Assembly (NCBI GenBank): GCA_027577415.1
Contig: JANBQS010000439.1
Coordinates: 1 to 17,997 of the forward strand
Direction of reading: 5' to 3'
DNA: 17,997 bases
Origin: Coemansia sp. RSA 922
Taxonomy: Eukaryota; Kickxellomycota; Kickxellomycetes; Kickxellales; Kickxellaceae
Every line of letters begins with the position of its first letter. Position 1 is the first letter of the stretch. Below, piece after piece: positions 8,368 to 17,209 of the stretch. The notes below the pieces were generated by a model. That model ran no database searches and was not told the DNA's origin. It worked only from the letters and a program-made list of their open reading frames with translations. Made by a program: the position numbers and the translations under genes.

Positions 8368-8590
8368 CTGCAGCCAAAGCAGCCAAAAACTGCCCAATTT
8401 TGCTGTTTCAGCACGAATGGATAGTAGGAGGAAGACAAATGATTGGAGCAGGCAAAAGCCCTTTTGGCACTATTTTTTACTTTGAAAAATTTCAAGACAA
8501 ATAAACAAAAGAACTTCCTTTGGCAGATGGCCAAAGTCTAGTCTCAAGCTCAACGACTGTCGGCAGGATCAGCAGTGGGTGCAGTGCATC

Positions 8591-8868
8591 TATCTCCATG
8601 AGCAAGTTAGAACAGGTTGAGGGCTATTAACAACACCTCACATTGGTATGTTTCAGGATGACATTTCCTAAAAGCCGTTTCCAACAGCATCAGATTCAGG
8701 CCGAGTTTCAAGAGATTCCGCTGCCTCATGTGGAGAAAAAAAAGGCAAAAAGCGATATTTTTGAGAGTGAAAAACCATTTGTAATACTAGAAGTTTCCAA
8801 AAACCATAGGCGACTCTAAATTACATGTCCAATATCAAAACAAAAAACATACTTGCAAAGCTACAAGC
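8591..8868. other. Spacer between duplicated island and methylesterase gene
   Basis: 278 bp with no firm feature. A 53-codon ATG frame on the + strand (8658-8819) is rich in Lys and Glu but resembles nothing I know and is not repeated in copy A. An A-run lies near 8735. The 3' UTR of the methylesterase gene should fall here. Confidence 0.4.
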
Positions 8869-9873
8869 CTAGGGCAGATGGGAGTCGGGCCGCCGTACTG
8901 GAATGTTTGCTCGCTGATTGCGCCTCCAAAAAGAAACAAGAGCATCTCCAACACGATTAGGAAGATCTTCTTGGATGGTATGGCCGGCAGCTGGTAAAAG
9001 TTCGAGCTGGAACTTGCCTTGCATTTGTGCAATAAGCAGCTCCTTATCCAACCGATCTGTACCTGCAAGTACCAATAACTTGGCAGTCGGTGCTGATATA
9101 AAAGTCTTTGACAGGCCAGAGTACCAGCCATGCCAATACTTCTCAGTTGGCAGCAATTGTGTTCGCCATGTCCATGCAATACTGCCATCTTCGCGGGTAG
9201 TCGGTACGATCAGGGTTGGTACGGAGAGTCGGGCGGATTCGGTGCTTTGGATGGCGCCGGACTCGATATGCCACTTGATTGCGCTCTCGGCAGATGTAAA
9301 CGACTTTGGTCGTGCGTGAATAAACGTCGGAATCGACGATAGCGAGTCCATGGCGGAACCTTCGACTATGTCGATTAGAATCAGTCCAGTCACATTGCCT
9401 AGTCGCTTTGACGCGGCTGCGTGCGCTACTACGGCGCCACCCATGCTGTGACCGACTAGAACCATGTCTCGAGTGTTGTTGGGAAACATACTCTGTATAA
9501 CACCGACAAAGTCATCTACCAAGCGCTCGAGGCTCAGGTCTTCCTGGTTAGCGCCAGCGGTGTTGCCGTGATCTCGTGCATCAGGCGCTACGACTGTAAA
9601 GCCAGAAGTGTTGTTGCTGAGTATGTGTCTGGCTACAAGGCCAAACGTCAGTCCCGAGTGCCCAGCGCCATGGTGGAGTACAAAGATGGGGCCAGTGTTG
9701 GAGAGCCCGCTGCAGTACACGTTAAACGTGGTGTCGCCTACGACTAGTGCTTGCCGACTATCAAAGTAGCTGGACCATTCCAAGGGCGTGAATTTCCCGG
9801 CATCGTCAGCGGCCGACTCTAATGGCGGGAGCGGTATGTTGCGCGCCTTGAAAATGTGTTGGCGGAGATCCAT
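8869..9873 (-). CDS. PPE1: Protein phosphatase methylesterase 1 (PP2A demethylase), 334 aa
   Basis: An alpha/beta-hydrolase that removes the methyl ester from the C-terminal leucine of the PP2A catalytic subunit, opposing the leucine carboxyl methyltransferase and so controlling which regulatory B subunits bind. Motifs seen: LHHGAGHSGLTF (oxyanion region, about 67-77), APDARDHGNT (96-105), the nucleophile elbow GHSMGG with Ser143, IDIVEGSAMDSL with the acid Asp168, and the C-terminal AAGHTIQEDLP with His298. The segment SAIKWHIESGAIQSTESARL is also typical of the family. The first ATG is at 9873; the codons before it in frame offer only TTG. No signal peptide or intron is visible, and the length is close to that of fungal relatives. 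It is transcribed divergently from the CLC gene. The name follows the yeast gene. Confidence 0.93.
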   Translation of the reverse strand: MDLRQHIFKARNIPLPPLESAADDAGKFTPLEWSSYFDSRQALVVGDTTFNVYCSGLSNTGPIFVLHHGAGHSGLTFGLVARHILSNNTSGFTVVAPDARDHGNTAGANQEDLSLERLVDDFVGVIQSMFPNNTRDMVLVGHSMGGAVVAHAAASKRLGNVTGLILIDIVEGSAMDSLSSIPTFIHARPKSFTSAESAIKWHIESGAIQSTESARLSVPTLIVPTTREDGSIAWTWRTQLLPTEKYWHGWYSGLSKTFISAPTAKLLVLAGTDRLDKELLIAQMQGKFQLELLPAAGHTIQEDLPNRVGDALVSFWRRNQRANIPVRRPDSHLP

Positions 9874-10111
9874 GTATCGAAAAATAAACGAAAAATGAAT
9901 ATATTCAGGGAACAAAGGTGAGAGTCTGAAGTGGTCCCGTAGTCGCCTCAGCCTTTTTTCTCTCCTCAGCTTAGAATTTCGTCTTTTTCTCTTCTATTAG
10001 TGGTTCTGCATTTGGCTCTTGTTTTTTTGTTTTGCACATCACCCGGTTTGCGACTCTTTCTATGAGCCAACTGTACTGAGCTGTTCTTGTACACTGTAAA
10101 CATTGAGGACA
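9874..10111. promoter_or_regulatory. Shared divergent promoter region (methylesterase / CLC)
   Basis: 238 bp lie between the start codon at 9873 (minus) and that at 10112 (plus), so both promoters must sit here. It contains T-rich tracts near 9955-9990 and 10021-10032 but no clear TATA box for either gene. Confidence 0.6.
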
Positions 10112-12646
10112 ATGCCACGGGCCTCAGCACAGAAAATGTCGGCTGGCGATAACAATAGCAGGTCGGCGTCTGCACCCGTCTCTGGTGCACCTAGAGACCG
10201 CCAACACAGCTCCGACGACCGACAGTCGGGCAGCGAAGAGAGTGGGTATGACAGCGACGACGTACCGTACTTTGAGGACTTTGACAGCGGACACTCGATT
10301 GTGCCAATGCGACGTATCCGCTCTTCGCAAGAGATGCTTATCCAGCAGAGCAATGGCTCAGACATGGATGCTATCACTGGGTGGCTGTACAACGGGCCAT
10401 TGCAGCGAGCAAAGTACCAGGACTTTTCGACTATCGACTGGATCTACGACAACACAAAGGCGCGCCACTACAAGAGCGACTTGAGAGCACGAGCACGTAG
10501 AAAGGGCAGGCTGGGCAAGCTGGAGATGCTAGCAGACACGTCAAAGCCCTGGCTTATATTGCTGGCGGTTGGGTTTGCCATGGGCCTCATTGCCACCTGT
10601 ATATCCGTATCGTCGCAATGGCTCATAGATATTAAGCACGGGCACTGCCGAACGGGATTCTATCTCAACCGACGGTTTTGCTGCTGGAATGCCGACGACG
10701 TGTGCTTGGACTGGGTAATGTGGAGCGATCACTTGCATACTCGCTGGAGGTGGGTCGAGTGGCTGCTTCAGTATATGGTGTTTATGCTGGACGCTATTTT
10801 GTTTGCCGCCATGAGCACTTATTTGGTGACGGAGTATGCACCCTATGCGGCGGGGCAGGGCATTGCCGAGATCAAGACTATTATGAGCGGGTTTATGATG
10901 CGCAAGTTCCTCGGATTGCGCACACTGTGTATCAAGTGTGTAGGCATCGTATTGTCGGTTGCGTCGGGGCTCAGCTTGGGCAAAGAGGGAGCTATGGTGC
11001 ACATTGCCTGCTGCTGCTCAAACGTCTTTGCCCGTGCCTTCAAGCGGGTCAAGCGCAATGAAGTCGAGCGCCGTGAGCTCTTGTCGGCGGCGTCGGCGGC
11101 TGGCATCTCGGTCGCGTTTGGATCTCCTATTGCCGGCGTCTTGTTCAGTTTGGAGCAAGTATCCTACTACTTTCCAGCCAAGACAATGTGGCGGAGCCTG
11201 TTTTGTGCAGCGGTGGCCGCAGTGACGCTAAAGTTCTTTAACCCGTTTCGCAACGGAAAGCTCGTGCCGTTCCAAGTCACCTACGACCGTACGTGGGATC
11301 TGTTTGAGCTGTGGTTCTTTGTCCTTATTGGTGTTATCAGCGGGCTGGCGGGTACTCTGCAAAACAGATTGACTATGTACCTGATGGAGTATCGGCAGCG
11401 GTCAATGCTAAAGAACTTTGCGCGCGGCGAGGTCGTTGTTGTCGCCCTGGTCACGGCTGCGATCAGCTATCTCAGTGTTTACCTGCGCGCTGATACTGTG
11501 ACACTGGTGTCTAACTTGTTTACCGAGTGCCATAGCCAAGACACCGACGGACTGTGCAGTCGCGGCGATCGCGCTGGCAATATTGTGTCTTTGGTGTTGA
11601 CTTCGATTATTCGCGTGGCTCTGACTTCCGTGGCTAGCGGTTTGGCTGTGCCCGCAGGCATGTTTCTGCCGTCGATGGCTGCTGGAGCCAGCATTGGACG
11701 CGCGTTTGGCATGGTTGTGCAGACGCTGTATGAGGCTCACCCGACATGGCGGCTGTTTAGCGCGTGTAAGCCCGACGTTCCCTGTATCACACCTGGCGTC
11801 TATGCTCTAGTCGGCGCTGCCTCAATGCTTGCGGCAACTACGCGAATGACAGTGACCGTCGTTGTGATAATGTTTGAGCTGACTGGCGCGCTGATTTACG
11901 TTTTACCTATCATGATCGCTGTTACGGTCAGCAAATCCGTCGCTGAGGCCCTGGAAAAGGACGGTTACTTTGAGGGCATCATCCATCTCAACGGGTACCC
12001 GTATCTGTCCATGGACCAGGAGTATGTACTACAGGGGACTAGTGACGAAATTATGATCAGGGCCTCGGAGATGACTGTGATCAATATGAGTGGCGATACA
12101 TTGGAGAGGGTTGTGGACATTTTGAGTAACTCGTCGTATAGCGGCTTTCCAGTCGTCAAATCTGTCACTACGATGGCGCTCGCTGGATATATATCGAGAT
12201 CGGACTTGTCGATGGTAGTGGAGCGAGCACTGGCGTCGAGCATGTACTCTGATTCATCGCCTTGCTGCTTTGCGCGAGACGCTCACTTGGAACCAGCCGA
12301 TGACATGGCTCGCCACACAGTCGATTTCCGTCCCTGGGTTGACCCGACACCTATCACGATCTCCTACAACACTGATGTTAATGTAGTGGCGGAAACGTTC
12401 CGCCAGCTTGGTGTACGATATGTATTGGTGGCACACCATGGAACTTTGCTTGGCATTATTACTAAAAAGGATGTGGTGCGCACTGTGCGTATGCAGTCGC
12501 GAAACAACTTTGGCCGACCTACTCTGTCCAGTCTGCTCTCTTGCGGCACCGACCGTGCTTGGCCCACGTGGCGCTCATGGCGGAGTCCGAGCCAGCCGCC
12601 ACCGCAGGGACTGGCTATATTCTCGTCAGAGTCTCAGGTTTTGTAA
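10112..12646 (+). CDS. CLC-family chloride channel / Cl-/H+ antiporter, endosomal type, 844 aa
   Basis: Closest in motifs to the ClC-3/4/5 and yeast Gef1 group that acts in Golgi, endosome or vacuole membranes. The start is ATG 10112 (A at -3). Order: an acidic, Ser-rich cytosolic N-terminus (1 to about 140); membrane helices from about 145; GQGIAEIKTIMSGF (248-261, usually GSGIPE); GLSLGKEGAMVHIACCC with the gating Glu E292; LLSAASAAGISVAFGSPIAGVLFSLEQVSYYFP (two abutting segments), with Q349 where ClC-5 has its proton glutamate; the VPAGMFLPSMAAG (GxFxP) motif near 515; ITPGVYALVGAAS; and Tyr596 at the central tyrosine position. Two CBS domains follow, about 646-705 and 746-800 (YVLVAHHGTLLGIITKKDVV). 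The length is normal and the frame intact. The two Gln changes may alter anion choice or proton coupling; this is inference. Confidence 0.93.
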   Translation: MPRASAQKMSAGDNNSRSASAPVSGAPRDRQHSSDDRQSGSEESGYDSDDVPYFEDFDSGHSIVPMRRIRSSQEMLIQQSNGSDMDAITGWLYNGPLQRAKYQDFSTIDWIYDNTKARHYKSDLRARARRKGRLGKLEMLADTSKPWLILLAVGFAMGLIATCISVSSQWLIDIKHGHCRTGFYLNRRFCCWNADDVCLDWVMWSDHLHTRWRWVEWLLQYMVFMLDAILFAAMSTYLVTEYAPYAAGQGIAEIKTIMSGFMMRKFLGLRTLCIKCVGIVLSVASGLSLGKEGAMVHIACCCSNVFARAFKRVKRNEVERRELLSAASAAGISVAFGSPIAGVLFSLEQVSYYFPAKTMWRSLFCAAVAAVTLKFFNPFRNGKLVPFQVTYDRTWDLFELWFFVLIGVISGLAGTLQNRLTMYLMEYRQRSMLKNFARGEVVVVALVTAAISYLSVYLRADTVTLVSNLFTECHSQDTDGLCSRGDRAGNIVSLVLTSIIRVALTSVASGLAVPAGMFLPSMAAGASIGRAFGMVVQTLYEAHPTWRLFSACKPDVPCITPGVYALVGAASMLAATTRMTVTVVVIMFELTGALIYVLPIMIAVTVSKSVAEALEKDGYFEGIIHLNGYPYLSMDQEYVLQGTSDEIMIRASEMTVINMSGDTLERVVDILSNSSYSGFPVVKSVTTMALAGYISRSDLSMVVERALASSMYSDSSPCCFARDAHLEPADDMARHTVDFRPWVDPTPITISYNTDVNVVAETFRQLGVRYVLVAHHGTLLGIITKKDVVRTVRMQSRNNFGRPTLSSLLSCGTDRAWPTWRSWRSPSQPPPQGLAIFSSESQVL

Positions 12647-12890
12647 AAACTTCATACTAGTAGCCACGTGATTGCACAAGAACCTAATGGTCTGGCCAAT
12701 GGGGCGCGTGCGATGGTCTGGGCGCGCATAACGCGTTTGCTTGTGAATGAACGCGCAGTAAACACGACCCAGGCTGTATTCTTTTCTTTACTGAGGTTTA
12801 AGATTTCAACTATTCTCTGCATTTTATACCTATTTTTCTCTTCTCTCTATTGAACATATTATCGGCGAAGCAGGGAGCAGGCGTGTTGAA
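12647..12890 (+). promoter_or_regulatory. SMC3 promoter with CGCG cluster and MCB-like site
   Basis: 244 bp upstream of SMC3. It holds CACGTG (12665-12670), CCAAT (12696-12700), and four CGCG-containing words within about 55 bp (near 12705, 12723, 12732 and 12752), one of them a perfect ACGCGT (12731-12736). ACGCGT is the MluI cell-cycle box bound by MBF at G1/S genes in yeasts. A T/C-rich stretch follows to the start codon. The role is inferred from motif and context only. Confidence 0.4.
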
Positions 12891-15800
12891 ATGCATATCA
12901 AGAGAGTAAGTCTCCCTTTTAAATTTGTATGAAATTGGCATGACAGCTTTTTGTTAATGTCGCTAACTGCTTCTTTCTTCTTGCTATAGATATCTATTCA
13001 GGGCTTCAAGTCCTACAAGGACGAGACGACGACTGACCCACTGAGCCCTCACCACAACGTAGTTGGTAAGTACTGGCTTGATACAGATAGGCACTTGCGT
13101 AACTTTGCTTTAGATCCTTTGCGTACCAGCTCTAACTCTTTCTATTACCTTGTTGTAGTTGGGCGTAATGGCTCGGGAAAGAGCAATTTTTTTGCTGCGG
13201 TTCGTTTTGTGCTCAGCGACGCGTATACGAGTCTGGGCCGCGAGGAGCGCCAGTCTCTTTTACACGAGGGAACCGGGCCATCGACCATGTCAGCATACGT
13301 CGAAGTGGTGTTTGACAACAGCGACAACCGATTCCCGACAGGAAAAGAAGAGACAGTGATCCGGAGAACCATAGGGTTGAAAAAGGACGACTACTCGTTG
13401 GACCGTAAGAGCTCGACCAAGGCTGAGATCTCTAGTTTCCTGGAGAGTGCTGGGTTTTCGCGCTCCAACCCCTACTATATTGTGCCACAGGGACGTATTA
13501 CCTCACTTACTCACGCCAAGGACGCCGAGCGACTGGCCTTGCTCAAGGAGGTTGCTGGTACTAGGGTGTATGAGTCGCGTCGCGAGAGCAGTCTAAAGAT
13601 TGTTGAGGAAACCGAACGCACACGCGCCAAGATCACTGAGGACTTGACGCTTATTGAGGAAAGACTTGGCGAGCTTGATGCCGAGAAGGAGGAGCTTGAC
13701 AAGTACCGTGCCCTTGATCGCGAGCGCCGGTGCATGGAGTATGCCATCTACTCGCTTGAACAAGAGGATGTTGTTGAGCAGTTGGATGAAATCGACATTA
13801 AGCGCGAGCAACTCGTGATTGCAGTGAATGCGCGCCAGGAAGCTTGCGCCGAGTTTGAGCGCCAGGCGGCTGATCTCGAGCCTGAGATTCGGGCTGCCAA
13901 GCAAGGTCTAGAGTTGTTGCGACTTGAGCGCGAGCAGCTAGCCAACGAGGCCGAGGAGCATGCGCGTGCTAGGGCGCAGATAGAGTCTGCCATCCAGGAT
14001 CTGGAACAAGACCGGGCGTCTGGTCGGGACAGCATTACCGAGCTACGTCGCACTGTTGACGACTTGAACCGTGATATTCGTAAGCGCGAGGGCGAGCTGT
14101 CTCGCATCGAGTCCGAGTACTCCAAGGCTATCAAGGCCGAGTCCGCGTTGCGTGAGCGGTTCGATGTTGCTGACCAGCAGCGCAAGTCACTGCTACAAAA
14201 GCAAGGGCGCAGCGGCCAGTTTAGCAGCAAAAGAGAGCGCGATACCTGGCTGAACGGCGAAATATCCAGGCTGGAGTTGTCCATTGAACAGCAGAGAGTA
14301 CAGTTTGAGGCTACTGAGCGCGAGCAGGCGGAAATACAAAGCCGACTTGCATCCATCTCCACAGCTATGGCCGAGACCAGAGCGCGTGCCGAAGCTAGCG
14401 TGCAGCAGGTCAGCGAGATGCAGGCACGCGAGACCCAGCTCAGGGAGGAGAAGGATGTCAAGATCAGCCAGCGCAAGGACCTGTGGCGCAAGGAGGCGAG
14501 GCTGGAGACTGAGCGCAGTGACCTGCACGAGGAGCTGAAGCGCGCCGAACGGTCGCTTGGCAGTACTGTTGATCGCGCCACTAGCGAAGGTCTACAGGCG
14601 CTACCTGCTATTCGCGAGCGACTGGGCCTGAACGGCATCCACGGTCCGCTGTTTGAGCTATTCGAGGTCGACGAGACCTATCGCACATGCGTGGAAGCGA
14701 TTGCCGGGTCGAGTTTATTCCACGTCGTGGTTGACTCGGACGAGACTGCGTCCAAGGTTTTAAGCGAGCTCAATCGGCAAAAGCTCGGTCGCCTGACGTT
14801 CATGCCGCTCAACCGTCTGAACCCAAGCGCAGCAACGTACCCGGGAGCCAGTGATGCCATTCCAATGATCGAGCGACTCGTATTTAATCGGCGGTACCAG
14901 CGTGCATTCCAGCATGTATTTGGCAAGACAATTATCTGTCCGTCGTTGGATGTTGGTAGCGGGTATGCACGCGGCATGAATCTGACTGCAGTGACTTTGG
15001 AGGGCGACAAGGTCGATAGGCGCGGTGAGCTGATGGGCGGGTTTGTCAGCCGCAAGGGCTCGCGTCTCGAGGCAGCAAAGTCGTTGGCGCAGATCCGCGC
15101 TCGAGTCCAGGCAGCCGACGCCCAAGCCAAGGAGACGCTAGCGACACTGGCTGTACTTGACCAGGAGATTACGGGCTTGCACAGCACGCTGCAAATGCTG
15201 AGTGCGCGCATCTCTCAGGCAGGCAACGACCGGTCCAGCACCAAGCAGGAGCTGAAGCAGCTGGTGAAGAACGAGGCCGACACGAAAGCGTTTGGCGAGG
15301 GAGTGAGCAAGTCGCTTGCCACTTTGAAGGCCCAGCAGCGTAGCGCCGAACTGGAGCTCCAAGCGCTACAGAACGAGCTGCAAACGCCATTTGCGCGCGG
15401 AATCACCGCCGAGGAGCGCCAAGTTCTCGAGCGTTTGCTCGTCGAGGTCGACGCTCAGGCCAGCGAGTTGGCAAAACTGTCGTCGAGGCGCGTGGAGGCC
15501 GAGGGCCGGCGGAATATATTGCAAAACGAGTTGGGACTTGGACTGCGCCAGAGATTGGAGGAGGCGCAGCAGCATCTCGAGCAGGCGACAGCCGAGAATC
15601 CTGACAAGAACATTGGCTTGCGTAGCCGCGAGCTGGCCAAACAGTCCAAGCTGCAAGACGACGTCAGCGAGCGCCTGGGCATGGTGCACGCCGAGATCGA
15701 GGACAAGTCGCGCGAGATCAGCGAGCTAGAGGAGCAGCTGAATGCGGCCAAGGACAGCCTGGAGAACGAGACTCGGCGGGCGCAGAAGGAGACCGAGCAG

Positions 15801-16658
15801 CTGGAGAAATGCCTGGCGCAGCGCAACCTCTACGTGCAAAAGAAAAACGAGTACATGCGCAACATCCAAGACCTAGGAGTATTGCCCGAAGAGGCCTTCC
15901 GCAACTTTAACCGGGCGCAGATCCCCAAGCTAGCCAAGAAGCTGCACAAGGCCAACGAGAAGCTGAAAAAGTTCAGGCACGTTAACAAAAAGGCCTTTGA
16001 GCAGTACAGTATTTTCGCCAGACAGCGGGAGGGCATCCAGCAGCGCAAGCAAGAGCTGGACCAGTCCGCGGCATCGATCGAAGAGCTGATCAGTGTTTTG
16101 GACCAGCGCAAGGACGAGGCTATTGAGCGCACATTCAAGCAAGTGTCAAAATACTTTAGCGACGTGTTCGCCAGGCTGGTCCCCGCCGGCAAGGGCGCGT
16201 TAGTAATGCAGCGGCGCACAGACCAGGTCCCTGACGGCGAGAACCGCGATGATCCAATGGACGGCTCGTCCTCCGTGGAGAACTACATTGGCGTGTCGAT
16301 CCGCGTATCGTTCAACAGCAAAACCGACGAGGGCCTGCGTATGCAGCAGCTGTCGGGTGGCCAAAAGTCGCTGGTGGCACTGGCGCTGATCTTTGCTATC
16401 CAGAGGTGCGACCCAGCGCCCTTTTACTTGTTTGACGAAATCGACGCCAACCTCGACGCCGTGTACCGTACGGCTGTGGCGGACATGATCCATGAGCTGA
16501 GCCGGGACTCGCAGTTTGTGACTACGACTTTCCGCCCTGAAATGCTGGTGCACGCAGACAAGTTCTATGGCGTGACGTTTGAGAACAAGGTCTCGCATAT
16601 CACCACTATCACGCAAGGCGCGGCAGTCTCGTTCATTGAAGAAGCACAACCTTCGTAA
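12891..16658 (+). CDS. SMC3: Cohesin subunit SMC3, 1196 aa, three exons
   Basis: Exons are 12891-12905, 12990-13065 and 13159-16658; joined they give 1196 residues, close to other SMC3 proteins (human 1217). SMC3 pairs with SMC1 and the kleisin Scc1/Rad21 in the ring that holds sister chromatids. The joined N-terminus begins MHIKRISIQGFKSYKDE, and the P-loop is GRNGSGKS (32-39). The IGLKKDDY motif keeps both Lys acetylated by Eco1 (K105, K106 here). ESAGFSRSNPYYIV follows, then coiled coil to about 505, the hinge at about 508-670 (GIHGPLFELF, then RRGELMGGF), coiled coil back, and the C-terminal head with LSGGQKS (1095-1101) and Walker B PFYLFDEID (D1123, E1124) and ITTTF-like VTTTFRPEML. The first exon is only five codons. 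Without splicing the frame appears to start inside intron 2, which would lose the first strand of the ATPase head. Confidence 0.96.
12906..12989 (+). other. SMC3 intron 1 (84 nt, phase 0)
   Basis: Donor GTAAGT right after AGA, acceptor TTGCTATAG, and a CTAAC branch-like site near 12963. Removal joins MHIKR to ISIQGFKSY, as expected for SMC3. Read in frame it contains TGA, so retention would stop translation. Confidence 0.92.
13066..13158 (+). other. SMC3 intron 2 (93 nt, phase 1)
   Basis: Donor GTAAGT, acceptor CTTGTTGTAG, and a CTAAC branch-like site near 13133. Removal restores HNVVVGRNGSGKS, matching the SMC3 P-loop region. The intron is a multiple of three and has no in-frame stop. Confidence 0.92.
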
Positions 16659-17209
16659 ACAAACAATCTTCCAGATAACTTTCTTTTCCCTATTATTATG
16701 CAACTTACTTTTTTTTTTTTTTTTGGGGGGACATGTGTGGTCAGCTGGTCATGGACCGCCATTTCTTTCAGGCATATTTGTGGGGTGTGTGTGATTGCCG
16801 CACTTCCGCAATATGCAAAGGAAGAATCGCGGACTGTGAAGGGGGGAAAAGAGACAATGAGGACCGCACTAAGGGCGCTGACGCGATCGACACTCGAATT
16901 CTATACTCTTTTGTGGGTGGGGAGGGGGAGAAAATCCGACAACAACCATTCGCAACAAAGAAAAGTAGTGAGGTACTTTTTTTTTTCTCTTCTTCACATC
17001 CTCACTACCCTTTTTTTTCGCCAATTACCACTCTAAGAACTAGAAGCGCTGGTCTCTTCTATATTCCTATCTCTCACTTACGCTCTCCTTGTTTTTTTGA
17101 AAGTTTTTGTTGACTGGTAGTCTACAGGAACTACTTTTTCTATTTTCAGGTCCCACACACACAAATATACTCCGCGCGCCCCCTTTTTCCTCTCTCTTTT
17201 TTTGGAATC
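16659..17209 (+). promoter_or_regulatory. Intergenic region with homopolymer run and pyrimidine-rich promoter of the surface protein gene
   Basis: 551 bp without a gene. A run of 16 T followed by 6 G lies at 16709-16730, in the SMC3 3' flank. From about 16975 to 17205 the plus strand is strongly C/T-rich, a pattern seen upstream of well-expressed fungal genes. TCTATTTTCAG ending at 17149 looks like a 3' splice site and could end a 5'-UTR intron, but no matching GTAAGT-type donor is clear. No TATA box is convincing. Confidence 0.45.

Larger units (their letters stand above)
7470..8590 (-). repeat. Segmental duplication, copy B (gene plus about 755 bp of 5' flank)
   Basis: This is the partner of 5613-6625 in the same orientation, about 1.83 kb away measured start codon to start codon. 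The segment from just upstream of the ATG through the TATA region (7840-8015) is the best conserved part. Copy B is longer than copy A in its upstream half because of an internal 138-bp tandem duplication. Ends are set by eye where similarity is lost (about 8585). Confidence 0.75.

Noticed and set aside
8658..8819. 53-codon Lys/Glu-rich frame on the + strand
   Set aside because: Too short, unknown to me, and without a paralogue or supporting signals. Left as a note only.
6626..8868. Transposon or CRISPR-like array in the AT-rich island
   Set aside because: There is no transposase, no terminal inverted repeats and no regularly spaced short repeats. The repeats seen are one segmental duplication and one two-unit tandem.
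9874..9915. Fourteen-residue N-terminal extension of the methylesterase
   Set aside because: The only start in that extension is TTG; the first ATG (9873) gives a normal-length protein.
13095..13158. SMC3 starting inside the open frame at 13095
   Set aside because: That start is a TTG inside intron 2. Splicing 12891-12905, 12990-13065 and 13159 onward gives the expected SMC3 N-terminus.
13748..14638. 296-codon frame antisense to SMC3
   Set aside because: A Ser/Arg-rich shadow of the coiled-coil codons on the other strand. SMC3 in the sense frame is unambiguous.
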